DNA of 14,536 nt from Parcubacteria group bacterium Athens0714_26 (lineage in GTDB: Bacteria; Patescibacteriota; Minisyncoccia; UBA6257; 02-FULL-45-10c): positions 1 to 14,536 of the forward strand of contig VMGU01000008.1 in assembly GCA_007376745.1 (NCBI GenBank). The letters run 5' to 3'. A program made the translations under genes and the position numbers. Position 1 is the stretch's first letter. Every line of letters begins with the position of its first letter. Below the pieces are notes generated by a model that did not search any database, was not told where the DNA came from, and saw only the letters and a list, made by a program, of their open reading frames with translations. This document shows, piece after piece, positions 1 to 5,663 of this stretch.

Positions 1-100
1 TATCGTTCCCGATGAAGCCGCTCGTTCATTGATGCGCGGTAATGCTATAAGCATTTATAATAAAAGAGGAGAAGAAGTTTTTAAGGTTTATGAATTTTAA
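1..100 (+). CDS. C-terminal end of an unidentified protein (5' truncated by window)
   Basis: The frame starting at base 2 is open from the window edge to a TAA at 98-100, giving the last 32 residues of a protein that ends in ...EEVFKVYEF. The reading is protein-like (charged, with alternating hydrophobic residues) and it is followed 15 nt later by a strong hairpin terminator, as expected for a real gene end. The fragment is too short to assign to a family and I do not recognise it. Confidence 0.6.
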   Translation, partial: IVPDEAARSLMRGNAISIYNKRGEEVFKVYEF

Positions 101-115
101 AAATTCAGATAATTT

Positions 116-145
116 AAAACACCCCGATTAAAATCGGGGTGTTTT
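116..145. terminator. Bidirectional intrinsic terminator between convergent genes
   Basis: A perfect 14-bp inverted repeat (116-129 with 132-145) has a GC core CACCCCGATT/AATCGGGGTG flanked by A4 on the left and T4 on the right. It therefore reads as a rho-independent terminator on both strands. It lies between the plus-strand gene ending at 100 and the minus-strand gene ending at 154, and probably serves both. Confidence 0.85.
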
Positions 146-153
146 ATGAGATA

Positions 154-750
154 TTACAATATTACGATTTCCGCTTTTTTTATACCGAAGTCTACGGCCG
201 AAGCGCGGTCCGGGAACCAGATGTCCACGCGATTATTAAATCGTTTATGCATTCTGTCTTCAACTGTGAAGATTTTAGCGCCGAAAAGTTTTGGTATCTG
301 TATGTGTGTTCCGAAGGGCAGGAAGTTCGCGGCGATTATTCCGTCGGAAACAGTTTCTCCAGAAGCCGTGATAAAAGGTGTGTCATCGGTTTGGTCGGGA
401 GTGGAGGAGTATGCTGTTACATACACCGTGAGACTTTTTTTCTTAGCCGTTGTTATGCCCGAATTGCCTACTAATGAGGTTTGATTTATTGAATTTTCGA
501 TGTTTATGGTATCTATAGCCGGTTCGTTGTCCGCATAAGCCATTAAGCCCACAACCGATGCTAAATTAATGGATGAAAGGTTAAAAATAAAAGTCATCGC
601 AACCGTAAAATTACCAGTATTTTTAAGCAAGCTTTTACCTGATTTAGCTAGGATTTTAGCGACTTTTTCTATTTTTATCATACGTGTGTTTATTATTTTA
701 AAAACGACTTTTTGGGCAATAAAAATTCCCCCTTCGGGGGAGTATTGCAT
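154..750 (-). CDS. Membrane-anchored or secreted 3D-domain protein (RlpA/MltA-like barrel)
   Basis: This is probably an envelope protein with a C-terminal 3D domain, the small double-psi beta-barrel also found in MltA-type lytic transglycosylases and in YorM/YocH-like cell-wall proteins. Visible features are a basic N-region (about residues 25-47), one hydrophobic segment (about 49-71) that could be a signal peptide or anchor, a Ser/Thr/Asn-rich linker, and the domain at about 107-198. The domain contains VTAYSS, TASGE, a GIIAAN stretch, FGTHIQIP, VEDRM (D165), VDIWF (D176) and AVDFG (D187). These Asp residues fit the three conserved aspartates of the family. Activity on peptidoglycan is inferred from the family. 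The start is uncertain: ATG 750 lies 6 nt after a predicted transcription start, while an internal ATG at 681 would give a cleaner N-terminus and leave a GC hairpin in the leader. No Shine-Dalgarno precedes either. Confidence 0.8.
   Translation of the reverse strand: MQYSPEGGIFIAQKVVFKIINTRMIKIEKVAKILAKSGKSLLKNTGNFTVAMTFIFNLSSINLASVVGLMAYADNEPAIDTINIENSINQTSLVGNSGITTAKKKSLTVYVTAYSSTPDQTDDTPFITASGETVSDGIIAANFLPFGTHIQIPKLFGAKIFTVEDRMHKRFNNRVDIWFPDRASAVDFGIKKAEIVIL
724..745 (-). other. GC hairpin with T-tract at the 5' end of the 3D-protein transcript
   Basis: Read on the minus strand, CCCCC-GAA-GGGGG (740-728) is followed by AATTTTTATT. This looks like a short intrinsic terminator or attenuator placed about 16 nt after the predicted transcription start and overlapping the first codons of the 750 start. 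It may attenuate or protect the mRNA, or may simply be coding. On the plus strand the same bases contain C(TTCG)G, a stable tetraloop, but no T-tract follows. Confidence 0.4.
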
Positions 751-762
751 CTTTATATTAGT

Positions 763-791
763 ACTTTAGCATTATGGTGGTTGGCTGTCAA
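763..791 (-). promoter_or_regulatory. Sigma70-type promoter for the 3D-domain gene
   Basis: On the minus strand there is a consensus -35 TTGACA (791-786), a 17-nt spacer and TAAAGT (768-763) preceded by TGC, an extended -10. A second TTGACA lies 15 nt further upstream as part of a short direct repeat (CTTGACAG twice). The predicted start is near 756, which leaves only about 6 nt before the ATG at 750. Confidence 0.6.
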
Positions 792-880
792 GATGGCCTG
801 TCAAGGGGCACTGGTGGGTTAACCGCGGAGTTTTTACGCCATAAATACCTCAAAAACCTTTAAAAATTTCTTTACTAGAG

Positions 881-886
881 TAGAAT
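881..886 (+). promoter_or_regulatory. -10 element (TAGAAT) giving a near-leaderless mRNA
   Basis: TAGAAT sits 7 nt before the ATG at 894, so transcription should begin at or one base before the start codon. No -35 match is visible at 16-18 nt. The same geometry recurs at several other genes in the window, which raises confidence. Confidence 0.4.
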
Positions 887-893
887 TAACCTT

Positions 894-1028
894 ATGTCTA
901 AATTAATTTTTGACATTGAAACCGTTGGTGAGGATTTTGATGTTTTGGACGAAACCACAAATGTAGGCGACATCAAAGCCACCAAAGAACTTTATGATTA
1001 TTGGCAGAACTATATTAATGTTAAGTAG
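894..1028 (+). pseudogene. DnaQ/PolB-like 3'-5' exonuclease relic with internal deletion
   Basis: This 44-codon ORF joins two recognisable ends of one protein. Residues 1-22 (LIFDIETVGEDFD, then LDETT) are the N-terminus of a DEDD-type 3'-5' exonuclease, where DIE is the Exo I motif. Residues 23-44 (NVGDIKATKELYDYW...) match the C-terminal Exo III region, where the catalytic Asp sits in a Y-x3-D-x-x-A-T-x-E-L-Y context. From memory of CPR homologues the intact protein is roughly 230-250 residues, so about 200 residues including Exo II are missing, yet the junction stays in frame. The product cannot be an active exonuclease. It is followed 34 nt later by a PD-(D/E)XK nuclease. It could be a decayed gene, a deletion allele in the sampled strain, an assembly collapse, or a kept micropeptide. 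Family homology is recognition from memory, not a search. Confidence 0.65.
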
Positions 1029-1062
1029 TCGGTAAATGCGTTATAAAAATAAGTTTTAAAAT

Positions 1063-1827
1063 ATGTCTAAATTTTATATAGCTAAAAAAACTCGTAATAT
1101 TTTTAATCCTGATTCCAAGGAGCCGTTTAAAATCAGTCGTTCAAAAATAGATTTATTTTTAAATTGTCCAAGATGTTTTTATATGGATAGACGGCTTGGT
1201 GTGTCTCAGCCGCCGGGGTATCCGTTTAGCTTAAACTCGGCAGTGGACACTTTGCTTAAAAAAGAGTTTGACGCCCATCGCGCCGCAGGGACCGCGCACC
1301 CTTTAATGGAAAAATACGGGATTGACGCCATTCCGTTTGAACACGAGAAAATTAATGAGTGGAGGGACGCTTTGCGTGCCGGCGTACAATATTTTTATGA
1401 GTCGATTAACTTAATAATTACCGGGGCCATTGATGATATCTGGGTTGATCCGAAAGGGGAGCTGATAGTTGTTGATTATAAAGCCACTTCTAAAAGAGAT
1501 GAGGTTAATTTGGACGCGGATTGGCAGATTGGCTATAAGCGGCAGGTAGAAATCTATCAATGGCTTCTCCGCAAGAATAATTTTAAAGTTTCAGACACGG
1601 CTTATTTTGTTTATTGCAATGGTGATGCTGATAAAGAAGCTTTTGACGCTAAGTTGGAATTTGATATCAGTGTTTTGCCCTATAAAGGCAATGGTGGATG
1701 GATAGACAAAACTATTTTAGATTTACATAAATGTTTAATCAGTGATAAATTGCCGGAGTCGGGTGGAGACTGCGATTTTTGCAAATATCGGGAAGCGGCG
1801 CGCGATGTGGAGAATAATGAATTGTAA
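1063..1827 (+). CDS. PD-(D/E)XK nuclease, Cas4/RecB-like, with four cysteines
   Basis: This 254-residue protein has the RecB/Cas4 nuclease layout. C35-x2-C38 (NCPRC) follows an ISRSKIDLF helix. The core has D124/D125 (GAIDDIW), then D138-x-K140 in VVDYKAT, and Q161-x3-Y165 (QVEIYQ), which is motif QxxxY. C237-x2-C240 (CDFC) lies near the C-terminus. Cysteines at both ends of the fold resemble the Fe-S cluster arrangement of Cas4 and AddB-type nucleases, so a 4Fe-4S cluster is plausible. Expected activity is metal-dependent DNA cleavage in repair or recombination. No cas genes or CRISPR repeats lie nearby, so a CRISPR role is not supported. The start is the first ATG; TATAAA at 1042-1047 could be its -10. 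It follows an exonuclease relic, so the two may once have formed a DNA-processing pair. Confidence 0.85.
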   Translation: MSKFYIAKKTRNIFNPDSKEPFKISRSKIDLFLNCPRCFYMDRRLGVSQPPGYPFSLNSAVDTLLKKEFDAHRAAGTAHPLMEKYGIDAIPFEHEKINEWRDALRAGVQYFYESINLIITGAIDDIWVDPKGELIVVDYKATSKRDEVNLDADWQIGYKRQVEIYQWLLRKNNFKVSDTAYFVYCNGDADKEAFDAKLEFDISVLPYKGNGGWIDKTILDLHKCLISDKLPESGGDCDFCKYREAARDVENNEL

Positions 1828-1847
1828 AAATAATCATTTAGTTAATT

Positions 1848-2087
1848 ATGTTCAAAGAATTTTTTCTGGAGAGAATGCTGGAAAAAGAATTGAAAAATTT
1901 ACCAGCCGAGCAAAAAGATAAAATTATAAAAGCGCTTTCCGAAAATCCGGATTTTTTTAAAAATATTGCCGAAGAATTTAAAAAAGAAATTAACAGCGGC
2001 AAAAGCCAGTTTGAGGCGGCATCTTCAGTTATGGATAAGAATAAAATCGAGTTGATGAAGATTTTAAATAGTGACAACAAATTTTAA
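1848..2087 (+). CDS. Small helical hypothetical protein (79 aa)
   Basis: This is a lysine/glutamate-rich, probably all-helical soluble protein without membrane segments or cysteines (starts MFKEFFLERMLEKELKNLP, then a KIIKALSENPDFF helix). It begins 20 nt after the nuclease stop codon, so the two genes are probably co-transcribed. The pattern of short amphipathic helices with an NP break resembles small CPR hypotheticals, but I cannot name a family. Codon use and the clean ATG-to-TAA frame support it as real. After its stop there are about 200 bases of AT-rich sequence; a weak ACCC/GGGT hairpin followed by GATTTTT near 2130 might end the transcript. Confidence 0.65.
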   Translation: MFKEFFLERMLEKELKNLPAEQKDKIIKALSENPDFFKNIAEEFKKEINSGKSQFEAASSVMDKNKIELMKILNSDNKF

Positions 2088-2280
2088 AAGGCCGGAAAGA
2101 ATGCCGGACATAATATTAAACCCAAATTTGTCGGGTGATTTTTAAAATTATCAAAAAATTATATTTTTTTAAAAGTTATGCACATAAAACATTAGACAAT
2201 AAAAATAATATGACCGAAAATTAAAGTAAGGGAAATAATTTTTTTGACTCCATTAAAAGCAAAAGGTCGGGTAACTACTT

Positions 2281-2286
2281 TATAAA
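2281..2286 (+). promoter_or_regulatory. -10 element (TATAAA) for the lysine-rich microprotein
   Basis: TATAAA ends 5 nt before the ATG at 2292, so the transcript would start at about the start codon. A TTGACT lies at 2244-2249 but is 31 nt away, too far for a normal -35. The call rests mainly on the same leaderless geometry seen elsewhere in the window. Confidence 0.3.
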
Positions 2287-2291
2287 ATAAA

Positions 2292-2351
2292 ATGGCAAAG
2301 AAAAAAGCAAAGAAAAAAAGTAAAGCTAAGAAAGGTAAAAAGCGAAGATAG
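2292..2351 (+). CDS. Lysine-rich basic microprotein (19 aa)
   Basis: ATG 2292 to TAG 2349-2351 encodes MAKKKAKKKSKAKKGKKRR, in which 14 of 19 residues are Lys or Arg. It has its own upstream -10-like element and is followed 11 nt later by a strong intrinsic terminator, so it looks like a complete monocistronic transcription unit rather than a chance ORF. The composition resembles histone H1-like or Lys-Ala tails that bind nucleic acid, so nucleoid or RNA binding is a reasonable inference but is not shown. It could instead be an A-rich leader or part of a small RNA. I have seen similar tiny basic ORFs in CPR genomes but cannot cite a family. Confidence 0.5.
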   Translation: MAKKKAKKKSKAKKGKKRR

Positions 2352-2362
2352 GATAGCTTTTT

Positions 2363-2394
2363 AAAATCGCTCCGGCAAAAGCCGGGGCGATTTT
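2363..2394 (+). terminator. Intrinsic terminator after the lysine-rich microprotein
   Basis: AAAATCGCTCCGGC (2363-2376), loop AAAA, GCCGGGGCGATTTT (2381-2394) form a 14-bp stem with one T-G wobble, followed by GATTTTT. It separates the microprotein from dut. Confidence 0.85.
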
Positions 2395-2429
2395 GATTTT
2401 TGGTTTACTTGGATTATCCTTTTTATTAT

Positions 2430-2855
2430 ATGAAACTTAAGATAAAAAAATTACATCAGGAGGCGGTGGTCCCGAAATATGCCAAAAAGCATGATGCCGG
2501 TATGGATTTATTCGCGTTGGAAGACCACACGGCGAGTCCCGGGGAAGTTATTTTTGTAAAAACCGGCATTGCTATGGAAATTCCTGAAGGATATGTGGGT
2601 TTGGTTTGGGATAAGAGCGGTTTTTCCACAAAAACCAAAATGAAAACATTGGGCGGCGTAATTGATGCCGGTTATCGCGGTGATGTTACGGTTTGCCTGA
2701 TAAATCTTTGTAGTGAGGCGCATCATATTGAAAAGGGTATGAAGGTGGCGCAGATTTTAATTCAGAAAGTAGAACAGCCGGAAATTGAATTAGTGGAAGA
2801 ATTGTCGGAAAGTGAAAGAGGAGAAGGAGGGTTTGGATCGACTGGGAAAAAATAA
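2430..2855 (+). CDS. dut: Deoxyuridine 5'-triphosphate nucleotidohydrolase (dUTPase)
   Basis: It hydrolyses dUTP to dUMP and pyrophosphate, keeping uracil out of DNA and supplying dUMP for dTMP synthesis. All five motifs of the trimeric dUTPase family are in order: motif 1 AGMDLFA (23-29), motif 2 DKSGFS (61-66), motif 3 GVIDAGYRGD (76-85) with the catalytic Asp and Tyr, motif 4 KVAQIL (105-110), and motif 5 RGEGGFGSTG (130-139), the Gly-rich C-terminal arm that closes on the nucleotide. The length of 141 residues is normal for the family. I chose ATG 2430 because MKLKIKKL is the usual N-terminus; a TTG at 2400 in the same frame would add ten untypical residues. The tgt start follows 4 nt after the stop, so dut heads a dut-tgt-queA cluster. 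The unit begins just after a terminator, so its own promoter must lie in about 2395-2429. Confidence 0.95.
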   Translation: MKLKIKKLHQEAVVPKYAKKHDAGMDLFALEDHTASPGEVIFVKTGIAMEIPEGYVGLVWDKSGFSTKTKMKTLGGVIDAGYRGDVTVCLINLCSEAHHIEKGMKVAQILIQKVEQPEIELVEELSESERGEGGFGSTGKK

Positions 2856-2859
2856 AATT

Positions 2860-3024
2860 ATGTTTGAATTTAAAGTTTTAAAAAAATCCAAGAAAAGCAA
2901 CGCCAGGATAGGTATTTTAAAAACCAGCCATGGTTTGGTTGAAACGCCAGCACTAGTTACTGTGGCTACTCAGGCCGTAGTCAAAACCTTAACCAGCTTT
3001 AAGGCCCGGCGAAAAAATTGTTAA
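2860..3024 (+). pseudogene. tgt: tgt 5' fragment, frameshifted
   Basis: Residues 1-46 (MFEFKVLKKSKKSNARIGILK, then a GLVETPALVTVATQAVVKTLTS stretch broken here by wording) are the N-terminus of queuine/preQ1 tRNA-ribosyltransferase. After KTLTS the frame runs into unrelated FKARRKNC and stops at 3022-3024. In the other frame, from base 2993, the sequence LRPGEKIVKKFGGLNKF leads straight into the rest of Tgt. Compared with E. coli and Zymomonas Tgt, about 20 residues between the VK-x-LTxE segment and LRPG are missing, including the conserved NT(Y/F)HL strand. The lesion is therefore an internal deletion of a length not divisible by three, and not a one-base slip. ATG 2860 follows the dut stop by 4 nt. 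Confidence 0.85.
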
Positions 3025-3049
3025 AAAATTTGGAGGATTAAATAAATTT

Positions 3050-3940
3050 ATGAATTGGTCTCGACCGCTTATGACTGATTCCGGTGGGTTTCAGGTATTT
3101 AGTTTGGGATTCGGGAAGGATATGGGAATGGGTAAGGTCTTAAAAGAAAAATCTGAGGTTTCTATTAACATAGGCCAGCAGCCAAAACTTTTAAAAATTA
3201 CGGAAGACGGAGTTTTGTTCAGATCTTATGTCGATGGCAGGAAAATTTTTATCGGTCCCAAAGAATCAATTAAAATCCAGGAGGATTTGGGCGCCGATAT
3301 AATTTTTGCTTTTGACGAATGTACTTCGCCAGTGGCTGATTATGAATATACAAAAAAATCTTTAGAGACCACTCATCGCTGGGCGAAAGAATGTTTAAAA
3401 TATAAAAAGTCCAAGCAGACGCTTTATGGAATTGTGCAAGGAGGAAAGTTTAAAGATTTAAGAATAGAAAGCGCGAAGTTTATCGGAGCTTTGCCGTTTG
3501 ACGGTTTTGGAATCGGCGGGGAATTTGGTGATGATAAAAGTAAAATGGAAAAAATGATTGATTGGGTAGTGGATAATTTACCCGAAGAAAAGCCGAGGCA
3601 TCTGTTGGGTATCGGTCATCCGGAAGACTTATTAAAAATTATTCGTTCCGGAGTGGATACTTTTGACTGTACCGCGCCTACGCATTATGGCCGGCGTGGC
3701 ATAGCCTTTACCTCTGGCGGGCGCGTTAATCTAAACAGCAGTTTATTTTTAAATGATAAAAATCCGGTTGATAAAATTTGTGATTGTAAGGTATGTAAAA
3801 ATTATACCCGCGGCTACATAGCGCATCTTTTCAAAGTGCGTGAAATAACAGGGCTTAAACTGCTTTCTTTTCACAATATTTATTTCTTTAATTCTTCGGT
3901 GGAGAAAATAAGGATTAAAATAAAAAACGGAAAATTGTGA
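3050..3940 (+). CDS. tgt: tRNA-guanine transglycosylase, main body (3' part of a broken tgt)
   Basis: Bacterial Tgt swaps guanine-34 of GUN-anticodon tRNAs for preQ1 in queuosine synthesis. Homology in this frame starts before ATG 3050, at LRPGE (about 2999). Counting from M3050, visible features are MTDSGGFQVFSL with the general-base Asp at D10, FDECTSP (D89), YGIVQGG (127-132), GFGIGGE (153-159), the nucleophile Asp in FDCTAPTH (D206; His replaces the usual Arg of PTR), and the zinc site C244-x-C246-x2-C249 with H275. The catalytic body is well conserved, so damage looks recent. Without the N-terminal strand and NT(Y/F)HL loop, restart at 3050 would probably not give an active enzyme. The stop overlaps the queA GTG start by 4 nt, which keeps translational coupling. 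Confidence 0.85.
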   Translation: MNWSRPLMTDSGGFQVFSLGFGKDMGMGKVLKEKSEVSINIGQQPKLLKITEDGVLFRSYVDGRKIFIGPKESIKIQEDLGADIIFAFDECTSPVADYEYTKKSLETTHRWAKECLKYKKSKQTLYGIVQGGKFKDLRIESAKFIGALPFDGFGIGGEFGDDKSKMEKMIDWVVDNLPEEKPRHLLGIGHPEDLLKIIRSGVDTFDCTAPTHYGRRGIAFTSGGRVNLNSSLFLNDKNPVDKICDCKVCKNYTRGYIAHLFKVREITGLKLLSFHNIYFFNSSVEKIRIKIKNGKL

Positions 3941-4977
3941 GCGTTCAATTTGAAAAAATTTTAAAGCAATACGATTATTTTTTACCTAAAGAGCTGATTG
4001 CCCAGAAGCCCGAATCTTTGCGTGATAACGCCCGGCTTCTGATTTATAAACGGACCAGTGATAAAATTTTTTATGACAAATTTGCGAACATTATAAAGTA
4101 TTTGCCCAAAAATGCGGTATTGGTTTTTAATGAAACCAAGGTTTTGCCGGCGCGGCTCACCGTCTATAAGCAAACCGGCGGCAAAGTACGCATATTATAT
4201 ATAGGTAATTATAAAGACAATATTAAAGTATTATCGGACAGAGCGTTAAAAATAGGTTCAAGGATTAATTTAAACTTAAAGATATTTTTTATTGTTGAAG
4301 GTAGGCGAGGGAAGTATTTCTTTTTGAAGCCGTCTTTTCCAGTTAGTAAAATCTATAAAATTTTAATTAGGTACGGCTTCGCTCCTATACCTCCTTATAT
4401 TAAAAACTCTCCGCTTTCTGAACAAGAATTAAAAGAAAAATATCAATCCGTTTTCGCCAAAAATCTTGGTTCCGTAGCTGCCCCGACCGCGTCTTTGCAT
4501 TTTACCAAAAGACTTTTGGCTAAAATCAAGAAAGCCGGTTTCGGCGTAAAATTTTTGACTTTACATGTTAATCTGGGAACTTTTTTTCCGTTAACCGAAG
4601 AAGATTTTAAAAACTCCAAATTACATAAAGAGTATTATGAGATTAACCGCAGTACCGCTGATTTTTTAAATAAAATTAAGTCGGAGGGTGTGCCAGTTAT
4701 CGCCGTCGGCACCACCGTGGTCAGGGCTTTGGAGTCGGCTTGCGGGGACGGTCCGGTTTTAAAAAATATTTCCGGCGTTACGGATATTTTTATCAGGGAA
4801 AATTACAATTTTAAATTCATAAGTGGTTTAATAACCAATTTCCATGTGCCAAAATCCAGCCTTTTAATGCTGGTTTCGGCTTTTGCCGGCCGGCAAAAAA
4901 TTTTAAATCTTTATAAAAAAGCCATTAATAAAAAATTTAAATTCTTTTCTTTCGGTGACGGAATGTTTATTTATTGA
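3937..4977 (+). CDS. queA: S-adenosylmethionine:tRNA ribosyltransferase-isomerase
   Basis: QueA transfers and isomerises the ribosyl part of SAM onto preQ1-tRNA to make epoxyqueuosine, the step after Tgt. The 346-residue length and collinear motifs are typical: YDYFLPKELIAQKP near the N-terminus, RDNARLL (29-35), VLVFNETKVLPARL (61-74), PIPPYI (150-155), YQSVFAK with SVAAPTASLHFT (169-190), LHVNLGTFFPL (209-219), VIAVGTTVVRALES (254-267), LITNFHVPKSSLLMLVSAF (298-316) and FSFGDGMFI at the end. No frameshift or missing motif is seen, in contrast to tgt just upstream. The start is GTG 3937, in a GTGA overlap with the tgt stop; no ATG exists near the expected N-terminus. With tgt disrupted, QueA would have preQ1-tRNA only if another source exists. 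Confidence 0.93.
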   Translation: MSVQFEKILKQYDYFLPKELIAQKPESLRDNARLLIYKRTSDKIFYDKFANIIKYLPKNAVLVFNETKVLPARLTVYKQTGGKVRILYIGNYKDNIKVLSDRALKIGSRINLNLKIFFIVEGRRGKYFFLKPSFPVSKIYKILIRYGFAPIPPYIKNSPLSEQELKEKYQSVFAKNLGSVAAPTASLHFTKRLLAKIKKAGFGVKFLTLHVNLGTFFPLTEEDFKNSKLHKEYYEINRSTADFLNKIKSEGVPVIAVGTTVVRALESACGDGPVLKNISGVTDIFIRENYNFKFISGLITNFHVPKSSLLMLVSAFAGRQKILNLYKKAINKKFKFFSFGDGMFIY

Positions 4978-5002
4978 TGGCGGAAAAATGCGTTTTAAAC
5001 TG

Positions 5003-5011
5003 TGATATAAT
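5003..5011 (+). promoter_or_regulatory. Extended -10 promoter for a leaderless mRNA
   Basis: TGATATAAT is a perfect extended -10 (TG-n-TATAAT). The predicted start, 7 nt after the hexamer, coincides with the A of ATG 5018, so the mRNA should be leaderless. It lies in the 40-nt gap after queA and allows separate transcription of the adenosyltransferase. No -35 match is evident. Confidence 0.6.
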
Positions 5012-5017
5012 TAAATT

Positions 5018-5557
5018 ATGAGTTTATATTATACCTGCGGGGGTGATAAGGGCAAAAGCTGTATTTGCGGCAAAAAAATTTCAAAAATATCTTCGGGGAT
5101 GGAGGTATTGGGTTGTTTGGACGAATTTAATAGCTTATTGGGGCTGATAAGGTGCCGCCAAACCAATCAAAAATTTAAAGATATTCTAAAAAATATTCAG
5201 GAAAATTTATTTATAATCCAGGCCGGTGTCGGCAAGGTTGCATTTAACCATAAATTAAAAGTACCGGTCTTTAACAAAGCGGAAACCGGTAAAACGGAGA
5301 AATTAATTGATTTATTTGAAAAATTATTGGCGCCCGGCAAGGGATTTGTGATTTCGGGCGAAAATGAAATATCGGCATGGTTGGATTATGCCAGAGCCGT
5401 TGCCCGCAAAACGGAAAGGAGCGTTTTAAAATTAAAAAAACTCAACCCTGATATTTTTGCCTATCTTAACCGTTTATCAGGCCTTTTATATGTTATGGCG
5501 CGAGTTGCCGCCAAAAAGAAAAATACAAAAGAGAGCCAGCCGGCATATTCTTTGTAA
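5018..5557 (+). CDS. Cob(I)alamin adenosyltransferase, PduO type
   Basis: It probably transfers adenosine from ATP to cob(I)alamin to make adenosylcobalamin, the cofactor for radical mutases and class II ribonucleotide reductase. The PduO-type signatures are present: YTCGGDKGKS (5-14, the ATP-binding N-terminal motif, usually TR-x-GD-x-G-x-T), LDEFNSLLGL (34-43, with D35), the helix ARAVARKTER (125-134, corresponding to R-x-x-x-R-x-x-ER) and YLNRLSGLLYVMAR (149-162, with N151). The length of 179 residues fits one trimer-forming domain. Cys replaces the usual Arg at residue 7 in the first motif, a change worth noting for ATP binding. No other B12 gene is in the window, so a salvage role is inferred. 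The transcript appears leaderless, and no terminator is obvious after the stop. Confidence 0.85.
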   Translation: MSLYYTCGGDKGKSCICGKKISKISSGMEVLGCLDEFNSLLGLIRCRQTNQKFKDILKNIQENLFIIQAGVGKVAFNHKLKVPVFNKAETGKTEKLIDLFEKLLAPGKGFVISGENEISAWLDYARAVARKTERSVLKLKKLNPDIFAYLNRLSGLLYVMARVAAKKKNTKESQPAYSL

Positions 5558-5602
5558 TTAGATAAACCGCCGCTTAAACTTTTTTCGTACTTTGGATTTT
5601 AA

Positions 5603-5611
5603 TGGTAAAAT
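5603..5611 (+). promoter_or_regulatory. Extended -10 promoter (TGGTAAAAT) upstream of the redox module
   Basis: TG-G-TAAAAT is identical to the element at 7556-7564. The predicted start at about 5618 falls one base before ATG 5619 of a 14-codon ORF and 38 nt before the thioredoxin-like gene. Confidence 0.5.
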
Positions 5612-5618
5612 GGCGATT

Positions 5619-5663
5619 ATGAAATATTTTCATTTTGTGATTGTATTAAGGTTATATGAATAA
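5619..5663 (+). CDS. Possible 14-residue leader peptide overlapping the thioredoxin-like gene
   Basis: ATG 5619 to TAA 5661-5663 encodes MKYFHFVIVLRLYE. It starts at the predicted 5' end of the transcript and its stop codon overlaps the first codons of the next gene (ATG 5656) by 8 nt in another frame. This arrangement allows termination-reinitiation coupling, useful where the second gene has no Shine-Dalgarno. It may instead be untranslated leader sequence. No amino-acid bias suggesting classical attenuation is seen. Confidence 0.35.
   Translation: MKYFHFVIVLRLYE

Noticed and set aside
139..484. Two overlapping plus-strand open frames opposite the 3D-domain gene
   Set aside because: They lie antisense to a recognisable domain, start inside a terminator, and have no family features or promoter.
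1063..1827. Cas4 as part of a CRISPR-Cas system
   Set aside because: The fold and cysteines fit Cas4-like nucleases, but no CRISPR repeats or other cas genes are in the window, and such nucleases are common outside CRISPR loci.
2088..2291. Possible riboswitch or small RNA in the AT-rich gap before the lysine-rich ORF
   Set aside because: Only weak short pairings (CCGG/CCGG, ACCC/GGGT) are visible and no known motif is recognisable.
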